Below, piece after piece: positions 42,256 to 50,538 of a DNA stretch of 64,000 nucleotides (its first letter is position 1; every line of letters begins with the position of its first letter). The notes below the pieces were generated by a model. The model was given only the letters and a program-made list of their open reading frames with translations, ran no database searches and was not told the DNA's origin. Source of the DNA: Actinomycetes bacterium (GTDB lineage: Bacteria > Actinomycetota > Acidimicrobiia > Acidimicrobiales > Microtrichaceae); contig JAAEPF010000024.1 in NCBI GenBank assembly GCA_024222295.1, positions 124,001 to 188,000 of the forward strand, read 5' to 3'. A program made the translations under genes and the position numbers.

Positions 42256-43482
42256 GTGATCGACCGGATCGACGCCCTGGAGGAACGCCGCCAGGTCGTT
42301 GCTGCCCGCGACGTGCACTCCGAGCGCCTTGCCGCCCAACTCGGTGCGCTGCTCGGTGCTGCGTTCACGATCTGCCTGGTTACCGGGCTGTTGTCGCACC
42401 TGCACCAGTACCCGCCCGACTGGCTTTCGATCCCCACTGTCCCAGCGGGCGCCTACAGGGTGAGTCAGGGGTTGCACGTGGCGACGGGCCTGGCGAGCAT
42501 TCCGTTGCTGCTGGGCAAGCTCTATGTGGTTTCGCCGCAGTTGCCACGGTGGCCTCCGGTCGACAGCGTGGTCGATGCTATGGCCCGTCTGGCGCTGCTC
42601 CCGCTGGTTGGCGGGTCGATCTTCCTGCTGGTGAGTGGAACGGCCAACATCGCCGGTTGGTATCCCTGGGAGTTCTTCTTTCCCACCGGCCACTGGTGGG
42701 CCGCATGGCTCGTGCTCGGCGCCCTCATGGTGCACGTTGCCCTCCAGGCCCCCGTGTTGCGGCGCCTCTGGTGGCCGGGCCAGGTGCCCGACCAGGAGCG
42801 GGTGCGCTGGGATGACCCCGACGGCCACCGAACCGCGGCACCCGCGCCCGATGACACGTCCGATCCGGAGCGCCCCGTGGTTTCGATGACCCGACGCGGC
42901 CTGATCGCCGTGGTGGCCGCCGCAGTGGGCCTGATCACCTTGTTGACCGCCGGCCAGACGTTCCCGCCGTTGCGGCGCTTCACCGCCCTGGCGCCGCGCG
43001 ATGCGGACTTCGGTCCGCAAGGCTTTCCGGTCAACCGAACTGCTGCTGCGGCGCGTACCGAGGGTCTGGCCGACGATCCCGACTACAGGCTCGTGGTCGT
43101 CGATCCGCTGGGCACCGAGGTGCCCTTCACGCTCGAACAGTTGCGCTCGATGACCCAGGTCACCCATGAGCTTCCCATCGCGTGTGTGGAGGGCTGGTCC
43201 GCGTCGGTGGTCTGGACCGGTGTGCCCATGGCCACCGTGCTGGAAGCGGCCGGTCTGGAGGCCGGTGACTTCGACGTGGTGGTGCGGTCCGCGCAGGAGA
43301 GCGGCCTGTACCGCAGCTCGGTGGTGGGTGCGCCGCTGGCCGCACGGGATGACTGCCTGCTGGCCATGCAGGTCGACGACGAACCACTTCACGAAGACCA
43401 CGGAGCGCCCGTGCGGCTGGTCGCACCCAACCGACCCGGCGTGATGCAGACCAAGTGGGTCACTCGGTTGGAGGTCGCATGA
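42256..43482 (+). CDS. Membrane-bound sulfite-oxidase-family molybdopterin oxidoreductase
   Basis: This 408-residue protein joins an N-terminal cytochrome-b-like membrane region of four to five helices, with several His (LSHLHQY, GLHVATG, GHWWAAW, MVHVALQ) that could bind haem, to a C-terminal sulfite-oxidase-type molybdopterin domain. The molybdenum-ligating Cys is in LPIACVEGWSASVVW. The fusion resembles MsrP plus its haem partner MsrQ in one chain, so sulfoxide reduction or another oxygen-atom transfer on the outer face is likely. moeA, moaA and moaC earlier in the window would make its cofactor. It heads a compact operon of four or five genes. Confidence 0.88.
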   Translation: MIDRIDALEERRQVVAARDVHSERLAAQLGALLGAAFTICLVTGLLSHLHQYPPDWLSIPTVPAGAYRVSQGLHVATGLASIPLLLGKLYVVSPQLPRWPPVDSVVDAMARLALLPLVGGSIFLLVSGTANIAGWYPWEFFFPTGHWWAAWLVLGALMVHVALQAPVLRRLWWPGQVPDQERVRWDDPDGHRTAAPAPDDTSDPERPVVSMTRRGLIAVVAAAVGLITLLTAGQTFPPLRRFTALAPRDADFGPQGFPVNRTAAAARTEGLADDPDYRLVVVDPLGTEVPFTLEQLRSMTQVTHELPIACVEGWSASVVWTGVPMATVLEAAGLEAGDFDVVVRSAQESGLYRSSVVGAPLAARDDCLLAMQVDDEPLHEDHGAPVRLVAPNRPGVMQTKWVTRLEVA

Positions 43483-43922
43483 GCGAGCGACACCTGGCGC
43501 GTCCCGGCCCTGTGGCGTGGCTGGTGATCCTGGCCGGCTTCGCGGTGATGGCCTGGTCGATCGCGGGTGTGTTCGCCGAGGCTGAGCGCACCGCCCCGGC
43601 CTCCTGGTTCACATGGCTCATCGGCGGAGCGTTGGTTCACGACCTGGTCGTGCTGCCGCTCGTGCTCCTGGTGGGAGCCGGCTTCGCCTCACTGGGACGC
43701 CCCGGCCTGGCGCGCAGCCTCCGCTGGGCGGTGGCCGTCGGTGCGATCATCACGGTGGCCTCCATCCCGGTCATCGGGCGCTTTGGCGAGCGCAGCGACA
43801 ACCCGACCGTCCTTCCGCTTCCGGCCGGCCGCAACCTCGCACTGGTGTGGCTGGGCCTGCTGGTCGCCGCAGTGGTGGTCGGACTCATCTGGGACCGGCG
43901 GTTGCACAAGGAGTCCGCGTGA
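43479..43922 (+). CDS. Four-helix membrane protein of unknown function
   Basis: I do not recognise a named family. The 147-residue protein has four hydrophobic segments (about 11-33, 44-67, 82-100, 118-138), a loop with GRFGERSDNPTVLPLPAGRN, and a basic C-terminus. Its ATG overlaps the molybdoenzyme stop (ATGA) and its stop overlaps the methyltransferase start, so it is part of the operon. It may be a subunit of the molybdoenzyme or of a glycan assembly complex. Confidence 0.75.
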   Translation: MSERHLARPGPVAWLVILAGFAVMAWSIAGVFAEAERTAPASWFTWLIGGALVHDLVVLPLVLLVGAGFASLGRPGLARSLRWAVAVGAIITVASIPVIGRFGERSDNPTVLPLPAGRNLALVWLGLLVAAVVVGLIWDRRLHKESA

Positions 43923-44503
43923 CGGCCTCGCTCGAGTGCGCTGACACCGGGCTGCGTACGCCGCTGGCTGTGGGCGACTGGTCGCGCCCGGCCACCGCAG
44001 CCGAACTCGAGGTGCTTGAGGCGGTGGAGCCGACGGTGCTGGATGTGGGGTGTGGCCCCGGACGGATCGCGCACGCGCTGGGTGCAAGGGGAGTGCCGTC
44101 GCTTGGCATCGATGTTGCACCTTCGGCGCTGCGCTGCGCGTCGCAGGCCGGCGTGGCGGTGCTCGAACGGTCGGTGTTCGACCCACTCCCGGGCGAGGGC
44201 CGGTGGGGTACCGCCCTGTTGCTCGACGGCAACATCGGGATCGGCGGTGACCCCGTGGCGCTCCTCGCCCGGGTGTCCGAGCTGGTGCTCGACGGCGGGC
44301 GCCTGCTGGTCGAGCTCGGCGCGCCGGGCGCGCGCACGGCAACCACCACCGTGCGCGTCGTGGTCGAGTGCCAGCCGCCCGGGCCGTGGTTCTCATGGGC
44401 GACCGTGTCGGTCGACGACGTCGAGCCCATCGCCTGTTGCGCGGGGCTCCAGGTCGACGCGGTGCGTGTGGCCGACTCGCGGTACTTCGCGTGGCTGCGC
44501 TGA
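43919..44503 (+). CDS. Class I SAM-dependent methyltransferase
   Basis: This 194-residue protein has the SAM motif I VLDVGCGPGRIAHAL, the acidic end of strand 2 (SLGIDVAPSAL), and LLLDGNIGIGGDP at motif IV. RLLVELGAPG is motif VI-like. It is shorter than many family members, with a reduced C-terminal half. The GTG start overlaps the preceding stop (GTGA). Its target could be the sugar or lipid made by the neighbouring enzymes. Confidence 0.88.
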   Translation: MTASLECADTGLRTPLAVGDWSRPATAAELEVLEAVEPTVLDVGCGPGRIAHALGARGVPSLGIDVAPSALRCASQAGVAVLERSVFDPLPGEGRWGTALLLDGNIGIGGDPVALLARVSELVLDGGRLLVELGAPGARTATTTVRVVVECQPPGPWFSWATVSVDDVEPIACCAGLQVDAVRVADSRYFAWLR

Positions 44504-45180
44504 TCGAACCCGGCGCGGTCACCGTGGCGGTGATCGCAAAGGAGCCGTTGCCGGGGCGCGCCAAGACGCGGTTGTGTCCTCCTTGCTCCCCGGCAGAAGC
44601 GGCCCGGGTGGCCGAGGCCGCCCTGCACGACACACTCGAGGCCGTCACCGGGGCCAACACGCGCCGGCGCGTCCTGTTCCTCGAGGGTGAGCCCGGCAGT
44701 TGGATGCCAACGGGTTTCGAGGTGGTGCCGCAGGTGGACGGCGGCCTCGGTGCGCGTCTCGACGCCGTGTTCGCCCATGTGGACGGGCCGGGCGTGGTCG
44801 TGGGCATGGACACTCCCCAGCTCGGGGCGCGGTCGGTCGACGCCGCTTGCCGGGCGTTGACCGACGGGGCGGCCGACGCCGTACTCGGGCCTGCCGCCGA
44901 CGGTGGCTATTGGACCATCGGGTTTCGCTCACATGTGGATGGCGCGTTCGACGACGTACCCATGAGCCGGGCTGACACCCGGGTCGTGCAGGAGGCGAGG
45001 CTCGCATCGCTCGGCCTTCAGGTCGCGGTGGTGCACGAGTTGCGCGACATCGATCACTGGTCAGATGCGCTGGCCATTGCCGGTGAGTTCCCGGACCTGC
45101 GAACCTCGGCAGTGGTGCGGTCGATCAGCGGCGCTGCTGGCGACGGAGTTGTGGATGGGAGCGTTGCAGATGGCAGATGA
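44491..45180 (+). CDS. DUF2064 / TIGR04282-type glycosyltransferase-like protein
   Basis: This 229-residue protein has the GT-A-like fold of the DUF2064 family. It opens with VTVAVIAKEPLPGRAKTRLCP, a signature shared with TIGR04282 and with nucleotidyltransferases such as CofC. VVVGMDTPQLG and VLGPAADGGYWTIGF are the other conserved segments. The name 'arsenosugar biosynthesis glycosyltransferase' is attached to TIGR04282, but no arsenic gene is nearby. In mycobacteria a DUF2064 protein (Rv0540, from memory) sits with the methylthio-xylose genes. GTG 44491 overlaps the methyltransferase by 13 nt. Confidence 0.87.
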   Translation: MAALIEPGAVTVAVIAKEPLPGRAKTRLCPPCSPAEAARVAEAALHDTLEAVTGANTRRRVLFLEGEPGSWMPTGFEVVPQVDGGLGARLDAVFAHVDGPGVVVGMDTPQLGARSVDAACRALTDGAADAVLGPAADGGYWTIGFRSHVDGAFDDVPMSRADTRVVQEARLASLGLQVAVVHELRDIDHWSDALAIAGEFPDLRTSAVVRSISGAAGDGVVDGSVADGR

Positions 45181-46504
45181 GGACCAGCACGGGAGTGTGG
45201 AACTCGTGCGTGCGGCCTGGGTCGTGCCCGTGGAGGGCGACGTGGTCACCGATGGTGCGGTCGCGATCAGCGGAGCGGATCTGGTGGCAGTGGGGCCATT
45301 CGGGGAGGTCCGCGCACAGTTCCCCGATGCGCCGGTGGAGCACCTGCGCAGCCACGCCCTGATCCCGGGGCTGGTCAACGCCCACACGCACCTGGGGATG
45401 ACCATGTTCCGCGGGGTCGCCGATGACCGGACCCTCGCCGAGTTCCTCGACACCGTCATCCCGCTCGAGGGGCGGCTGCTCGGTGCCGAGCGAGTCGGCA
45501 CGGCGACGCGTGCCGCGCTCGTCGAGTCGCACCTGGGCGGGGTGACCACGGCGCTCGACATGTACTTCTTCGCACCGGCGGTCCTCGAGGCGGCCGAGGA
45601 GACCGGCGGCCGTGTGTTCACCGGTCCGGTGATCCTGGACGCGGCCGGCCCCGACGCACCGCCCGGTTCGTGGGACAAGCGTATGCATTGGGCGGCGTCG
45701 TTCTTCGACGAGCATCCGGCCGTTGACGGGTGGCGACCGGTGGTCGGGCCTCACACGATCTACACCGTCGAGCCACCACACCTGCGCGAGGCGGCAGACC
45801 TCGCCCGCTCGGTGGGCGCCGTGATGCACATCCATGCCGGCGAGACAGCGGACGAGGTCGAGATGGTCACGGGCACCTACGGCGCCCGGCCCCTCGAGCT
45901 GCTCGGCGACCTGGGCGTGCTGGGCGGTGACACGGTCATTGCCCACGGCGTGCACCTGCTCGACCACGAGATCGAACTGCTGGCCTCCACGGGCACCTCG
46001 GTGGCGCACTGCCCGGCGAGCAACCTCAAGCTCGCATCCGGCATCGCCCCGGTGCAGCGGCTGCGCAACGCGGGAGTGACGGTTGCCCTCGGTACCGACG
46101 GGGCGGCTTCGTCCAACGACCTTGACCTTCTCGGAGCGGCCCGCCTCGCCGCCTTGCTGCACAAGGCCGCCGGCCCCGATGGGCCCGATGCGACCATTCT
46201 GGCCGCCCCGGAGGTGCTCGACATGGCGACTCGCCAGGGCGCCGAGGCGCTTGGCGTCGCCGACCGGCTCGGATCGCTCACGCCGGGGCGTCTGGCGGAC
46301 GTGGTGGCGCTCGACCTGGACCGGGCGGCCACCCAGCCCGTGCATGACGTGTGCTCCGCGATCGTGTACGCAGCGGGCCGCGACAACGTGACCGATGTTT
46401 GGTCATCCGGTCGCCGGGTCGTGCGCGGCGGTCGGCACCAGCTCGTCGACGAGGCCGACGTAGTACGCGACCTGCGCTCCCTCGGTGCCGTCGTCGAGGG
46501 GTGA
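45170..46504 (+). CDS. 5'-methylthioadenosine / S-adenosylhomocysteine deaminase family amidohydrolase
   Basis: This 444-residue amidohydrolase resembles MTA/SAH deaminases, which convert 5'-methylthioadenosine or S-adenosylhomocysteine to the inosine forms. It has ALIPGLVNAHTHLGMTMFRG (HxH metal site), the TALDMYFF segment, HIHAGETADEVE, VIAHGVHL, and the metal Asp in LGTDGAASSNDLDLL, all in family order. ATG 45170 overlaps the end of the DUF2064 gene by 11 nt, tying it to the operon. Acting next to a methyltransferase and sugar enzymes, it may recycle SAH or route the methylthio-ribose moiety of MTA into a sugar. Other adenosine-like or guanine-like deamination is possible. Confidence 0.87.
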   Translation: MADEDQHGSVELVRAAWVVPVEGDVVTDGAVAISGADLVAVGPFGEVRAQFPDAPVEHLRSHALIPGLVNAHTHLGMTMFRGVADDRTLAEFLDTVIPLEGRLLGAERVGTATRAALVESHLGGVTTALDMYFFAPAVLEAAEETGGRVFTGPVILDAAGPDAPPGSWDKRMHWAASFFDEHPAVDGWRPVVGPHTIYTVEPPHLREAADLARSVGAVMHIHAGETADEVEMVTGTYGARPLELLGDLGVLGGDTVIAHGVHLLDHEIELLASTGTSVAHCPASNLKLASGIAPVQRLRNAGVTVALGTDGAASSNDLDLLGAARLAALLHKAAGPDGPDATILAAPEVLDMATRQGAEALGVADRLGSLTPGRLADVVALDLDRAATQPVHDVCSAIVYAAGRDNVTDVWSSGRRVVRGGRHQLVDEADVVRDLRSLGAVVEG

Positions 46505-47521
46505 TCAGCTCTCTGGTTCGTCCGGCCCGTCGAGTTCGGTGGCGAAGAGGTGTGGGAACACCCTTGACACCTTCGCGGTGAGGTAGTCGCCGTACACCGT
46601 CGGGCCCTCGAAGACGCTTTCACCATCCCACCGGGTCGATATGCGCGGATCCCGACTGCCCGCCCCGTCCAACGCTGCGATCGGCTCGACCACCGCGTCC
46701 CAGGACGGGTCGAGGAACAGCGGCATGGATATCCGGTCCCTCTCGGGCCGCGACACGCGGTGCGGAGTCGAGCGATACCGCCCGCCGGTGACGCGTTCGA
46801 TCATGTCGCCGAGATTGCACACGAGTGCGTCGGGATCCGGCGGCACGTCCAACCAGCCGTCGGGACCGTGGACCTGCAGGCCGCCGGTGTCGTCCTGGGC
46901 GAGCAGTGTGAGCAGTCCGTAGTCGGTGTGCTCGGCAACGCCCCAGTCCGAGTCGGCGAGGGCCGGTGCCGCCGGGTAGTGGAAGATCCTGAACAGCACG
47001 ACTGGATCTGCGCACCACCGCTCGAAGTGGTCCTCTGCCAGGCCCAGCCCGAGGGCCATCGCCCGCAACACGACCATGCCCACCTCGCTCACCTGCTGGA
47101 TCCACTGCTCCACCAGCGGTCCGAGCCGTTGTGGGTGGCTGGGGTGCAGGTTGGGGCCATGCATGGGCAGCTGCTGGCGGACGGCCGGGTGCGTAGCGTC
47201 GAGGTGTCTGCCGAAGTAGTAGCCCTCCTTGGCATCCGGCACACCGGAGGTGAGTTCGCCGCCCGGCGGAAACCAGCCGCGCCAGGCCCTCCCTCCGTGC
47301 GCCATAGAGACCCGCTGCTTCTCGGCCGCCGGCAGGGCGAAGAACTCCTTCGAGGCGTCCAGGAGGGACCGGCGCAGGGCCGGGTCGATGTCGTGGCCGA
47401 CCACCTGGAAGAACCCGATGCCCGAGCAGGCTCGCGCGATCCGCTTCACGGCCGAGGACCGTGAAGTAGATGTGCTCCCGGCACCGTGGAAGTCCCGGAG
47501 GTCTATTGTCGGAACAAGCAT
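46505..47521 (-). CDS. 2-oxoglutarate/Fe(II)-dependent oxygenase (isopenicillin N synthase-like)
   Basis: This 338-residue oxygenase has the DIOX_N start VPTIDLRDF, GFFQVVGHDID, and a 2OG-FeII domain. Its iron ligands are the His and Asp of EHTDYGLLTLLAQDD and the His of STPHRVSRPERDRISMPLF, with the Arg and Ser of the RxS motif for 2-oxoglutarate. The fold family hydroxylates or cyclises small molecules. ATG 47521 or ATG 47551 may be the start; I prefer the former because family homology begins there. The reading frame continues far upstream only because it runs antisense to a threonine repeat. It abuts the deaminase gene stop to stop. Confidence 0.9.
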   Translation of the reverse strand: MLVPTIDLRDFHGAGSTSTSRSSAVKRIARACSGIGFFQVVGHDIDPALRRSLLDASKEFFALPAAEKQRVSMAHGGRAWRGWFPPGGELTSGVPDAKEGYYFGRHLDATHPAVRQQLPMHGPNLHPSHPQRLGPLVEQWIQQVSEVGMVVLRAMALGLGLAEDHFERWCADPVVLFRIFHYPAAPALADSDWGVAEHTDYGLLTLLAQDDTGGLQVHGPDGWLDVPPDPDALVCNLGDMIERVTGGRYRSTPHRVSRPERDRISMPLFLDPSWDAVVEPIAALDGAGSRDPRISTRWDGESVFEGPTVYGDYLTAKVSRVFPHLFATELDGPDEPES

Positions 47522-47632
47522 CGGAGTTGGAGCCTTGCACAGTGCTGCCATGGCTTGACGTGGTGCACGCGGGGTAGTCAGACTTGTGGTTCGGTCCTTC
47601 TCGGGCGAGTCGGGCCTTCGGAGGGAATCGCT

Positions 47633-49213
47633 GTGTCTGCACTGCGTTTGCGGGGAAGAATCGGGATCGCGCTGGTTGCCAGCGCGCTGTTGGCCGCGCT
47701 GATGGTGCCCGGCGCCGATGCTGCCGTCGTGGCCGAGCCCGGACCGATCCAGATCGTTCCCTACTCGGGCTACCTGAAGCTCAAGGACACGATGATCGAC
47801 CTCACGCCCACCGGTCTGCCCCAGTGTTCCAACTTCGGAGACGACGACGGCGACAACCTGCCTGACCTCCTCGATCCGGGTTGCGCGGTCGGCCCCAATG
47901 GTGAACCGGCCGAGGCTGACGACTCCGAGCTCGTGGCCGGCCACCAGCCCATGGAGGAAACGGTGCTCATCGGCTCGATCGACGCCGATGGCAACGTAGT
48001 GATGCCCAAGTCCACGGTCCAGTTCCCAAAGGCGTTCATCGCGGTGCAGGGCAGCGTGGTGACCGCTCAGGTCATCCCCACCCATGACGCCGAGGGCACG
48101 GTCAACCCCGTGACCGGCGCGGGCACGCTTCGTGTACGCCTCAGGGTGAAGCTGGAGGGCGCTCCGCTGGGTGTTCCTCTCGGCAACGCCTGCACGATCG
48201 GCACCAACAACAACCCGATAGACGTGACCTTCACGACCGGAGTGAGCACGGCCCCCAATGGTTCGACCCTCGCCGGCACCTACAACGTCAACCTGGGCAT
48301 CCTGTCGATCGTCAACAACAACTTCGTAGTCCCGGGCGCATGGGGCTGTGGGCAGTTCGTCAACCTGAACTCGACCATCAACGGCGCCGTCGGTGTGCCC
48401 TCCTGGTCCGGCCTCAACGAGGCCAAGCTCGTCGGAGAGGTGATGCCCAACCCGCAGGCCCCGGTCAGCACCACCACCACGGCGACTACGACGACTGCTC
48501 CGACGACGACGACTACGACTACGACGACTGCTCCGCCGCCGACGACGACTACGACGACTGCGCCGCCGACCACGACGACTGCTCCGCCGACCACGACCAC
48601 GACTACGACGACTGCGCCGCCGACCACGACCACGACCACGACCACGACTACGACGACTGCGCCGCCGACCACGACCACGACCACGACTACGACCACGACT
48701 ACGACGACTGCGCCGCCGACCACGACGACTACGACGACTGCTCCGCCGACCACGACCACGACTACGACGACTGCTCCGCCGACCACGACGACTACGACGA
48801 CTGCTCCGCCGACCACGACCACCACAACGGTTCCCGGTCCGGCCAGCGATGAGATGTCGGTCGAGATCTCGGGTGCGACTACCTACTCCGCCGGCGGACC
48901 GTTCAGCCCGGGGATCGTCAACGTCTCCCAGGGTGGCAACCGTGTCGGTGCCGTCGGCTCGGTGGAAGGCCCCGAAGGTGGGTCTGCCCGCCTCGGAGCC
49001 CGCGTCATTCCGGTGCCGTGGCTGAGGCTCAGCATTGGCCGGGTATGGGTGTCTGACCGGTCCGCCGGTGTCCACCTCGTCCTGCCATACGTCGGCCGCC
49101 CCAACGTGGATGGTGACACCGTGTCCGGTGTTGCCAAGGGTCTGCAGTGGGTCGACGGGCCGCGGTACGTTGCGCCGGTGGAGATTGCCTGGACCGTCCG
49201 CGACCTGGACTGA
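47633..49213 (+). CDS. Secreted protein with Thr-rich linker, unknown function
   Basis: I do not recognise the family. The 526-residue protein has a signal peptide (MSALRLRGRIGIALVASALL, cleavage near ADA30). An Asp-rich, possibly calcium-binding segment FGDDDGDNLPDLLDPGC follows, then a beta-rich domain (about 60-275). A Thr/Pro/Ala tract of 120 codons comes next (48470-48829), then a C-terminal domain of about 125 residues rich in Gly and Val. No C-terminal anchor is seen, so it is probably released or wall-associated. The tract is likely an extended, perhaps O-glycosylated stalk. The GTG start has GGAGGGA 8 nt upstream. Confidence 0.78.
   Translation: MSALRLRGRIGIALVASALLAALMVPGADAAVVAEPGPIQIVPYSGYLKLKDTMIDLTPTGLPQCSNFGDDDGDNLPDLLDPGCAVGPNGEPAEADDSELVAGHQPMEETVLIGSIDADGNVVMPKSTVQFPKAFIAVQGSVVTAQVIPTHDAEGTVNPVTGAGTLRVRLRVKLEGAPLGVPLGNACTIGTNNNPIDVTFTTGVSTAPNGSTLAGTYNVNLGILSIVNNNFVVPGAWGCGQFVNLNSTINGAVGVPSWSGLNEAKLVGEVMPNPQAPVSTTTTATTTTAPTTTTTTTTTAPPPTTTTTTAPPTTTTAPPTTTTTTTTAPPTTTTTTTTTTTTAPPTTTTTTTTTTTTTTAPPTTTTTTTAPPTTTTTTTTAPPTTTTTTTAPPTTTTTTVPGPASDEMSVEISGATTYSAGGPFSPGIVNVSQGGNRVGAVGSVEGPEGGSARLGARVIPVPWLRLSIGRVWVSDRSAGVHLVLPYVGRPNVDGDTVSGVAKGLQWVDGPRYVAPVEIAWTVRDLD
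48470..48829 (+). repeat. Thr-codon low-complexity tract
   Basis: About 120 codons are almost only Thr (ACG, ACC, ACT) broken by Ala-Pro-Pro, in irregular units of 6-15 codons. The unequal units indicate slippage or unequal exchange. On the opposite strand the tract leaves a long false reading frame rich in Arg/Ser or Val. Confidence 0.95.
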
Positions 49214-49216
49214 CAG

Positions 49217-50389
49217 GTGTCGGGTGACGCAGGCCCACTCGCGGGCATCCGCGTTGTCGAAATAGGAGCGATCGGTCCCGGACCGTTCGCAGCCATGGTG
49301 CTCGCCGACCTCGGCGCGGAGGTCTTGCGCATAGACCGGCCCGATGCGCGGCCGATCACCCCTGACGCAGGCGTGCCCGATGTGGGTCGGACCAACGGCT
49401 ACGACGTGCTCAACCGGTCGCGGCACCGGGTGGCGGTGGACCTGCGCTCAGCAGAGGGTGCGGCGCTGGTTCTCGACCTCGTGGAGAACGCGGATGTGCT
49501 GATCGAGGGTTTCCGCCCAGGTGTGACGGAGCGCTACGGCATCGGTCCCGAGGACTGCGCCGCGCGCAACCCGGGCCTCGTCTACGGACGAATGACCGGG
49601 TGGGGCCAGGACGGACCGATGGCCGAGCGTGCGGGCCACGACATCAACTACCTGTCGCTCTCGGGTGCGCTCGCGCACATCGGCCGAGCTGGGCAGGCGC
49701 CCACACCGCCGCTCAACCTCGTCGCTGATTTCGGCGGGGGAGGGATGTTCCTGGTCGCGGGCGTGCTCGCCGCGTTGGTCGAGAGGGCGACGTCGGGCAA
49801 GGGCCAGGTTGTGGATGCCGCGATGGTCGACGGATCGGCAGTTCTCATGGCTCCGTTGTTCGGTGCGTTCGCCTCCGGGTTCTGGAGTGCGGAGCGAGGC
49901 ACCAACCTGCTCGACTCGGGCGCACCGTTCTATGACTGCTATCGCTGTTCCGACGGCGGATATGTGGCGGTGGGGGCAATCGAGGCGAAGTTCTACGCCC
50001 AGTTGCTCGAGGGGCTCGGCCTCGCCGGCGAGCAGCTACCGGATCAGCACGACCAGTCCGGATGGACCGAGTTGCGGAGCCGCTTTAGCGAGGTGTTCGC
50101 CACCCGCACGCGCGACGAGTGGGATGCCCACTTCGCCGACCTGGAGGCGTGTGTGACCCCGGTGCTCGACATGGGTGAGGCGACGCAGGGCGACCTCGGA
50201 GTGCAGCGAGCCATGTTCCCCGAGGTCGACGGTGTGGCACAGCCCGCTCCCGCTCCCCGGTTCAGCCGCACCTCGAACCCCGAGCCGACCCCGGCGGTCG
50301 AGATCGACGATCCGGTGGAGGTCCTTTCCGGCTGGGGTATCGACCCAGTACGCGGGGAAGCACTGCTAGACGAGAATGTGATTGGCTAG
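49217..50389 (+). CDS. CaiB/BaiF CoA-transferase family, alpha-methylacyl-CoA racemase-like
   Basis: This 390-residue protein belongs to family III CoA transferases and most resembles alpha-methylacyl-CoA racemase, which epimerises 2-methyl-branched acyl-CoAs during breakdown of sterol side chains or branched lipids. Characteristic segments are GIRVVEIGAIGPGPFAAMVLADLGAEVLR, then GHDINYLSLSGAL with the catalytic His, NLVADFGGGGMFLV with the catalytic Asp, and GAPFYDCYRCSDGGYVAVGAIE with the Glu. The GTG start lies 3 bp after the preceding secreted-protein stop, probably by chance of packing rather than shared function. Confidence 0.92.
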   Translation: MSGDAGPLAGIRVVEIGAIGPGPFAAMVLADLGAEVLRIDRPDARPITPDAGVPDVGRTNGYDVLNRSRHRVAVDLRSAEGAALVLDLVENADVLIEGFRPGVTERYGIGPEDCAARNPGLVYGRMTGWGQDGPMAERAGHDINYLSLSGALAHIGRAGQAPTPPLNLVADFGGGGMFLVAGVLAALVERATSGKGQVVDAAMVDGSAVLMAPLFGAFASGFWSAERGTNLLDSGAPFYDCYRCSDGGYVAVGAIEAKFYAQLLEGLGLAGEQLPDQHDQSGWTELRSRFSEVFATRTRDEWDAHFADLEACVTPVLDMGEATQGDLGVQRAMFPEVDGVAQPAPAPRFSRTSNPEPTPAVEIDDPVEVLSGWGIDPVRGEALLDENVIG

Positions 50390-50538
50390 GGGCGTCCGGT
50401 TAACACCGGAAACCACAAGACAGCCTTGCCGCTGTCGCCGAACCTGCCGTACGATCTGCATATACGAAATGCCGTTCCGCTGTGCGGAACGGGGGTGGTG
50501 CAGCTGGCGCGGGGCCGGCGGGGAGACAGAGGGAACAG
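50390..50538 (+). promoter_or_regulatory. Promoter and hairpin ahead of the LAFTG protein gene
   Basis: TTGCCG (50426-50431) and TACGAT (50450-50455) form a plausible promoter with an 18-nt spacer. About 17 nt downstream a 9-bp hairpin (50472-50480 with 50484-50492, loop TGT) falls in the 5' leader. An AGAGGGA Shine-Dalgarno sequence precedes the ATG at 50539. The hairpin may affect leader stability. Confidence 0.5.

Noticed and set aside
44016-44690. Alternative plus-strand frame inside the methyltransferase/DUF2064 region
   Set aside because: It is Arg/Ser-rich shadow sequence; the two recognised genes overlap by only 13 nt and account for the whole stretch.
44491-45180. Arsenosugar biosynthesis gene
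   Set aside because: TIGR04282 carries that name, but there is no arsenite methyltransferase, radical-SAM arsenosugar enzyme or ars gene nearby.
46505-49426. Apparent 973-residue minus-strand reading frame with long Arg/Ser repeats
   Set aside because: Only the last 338 residues match a 2OG-Fe(II) oxygenase. The rest is antisense to the threonine tract and the secreted-protein gene, where the repeat removes stop codons.
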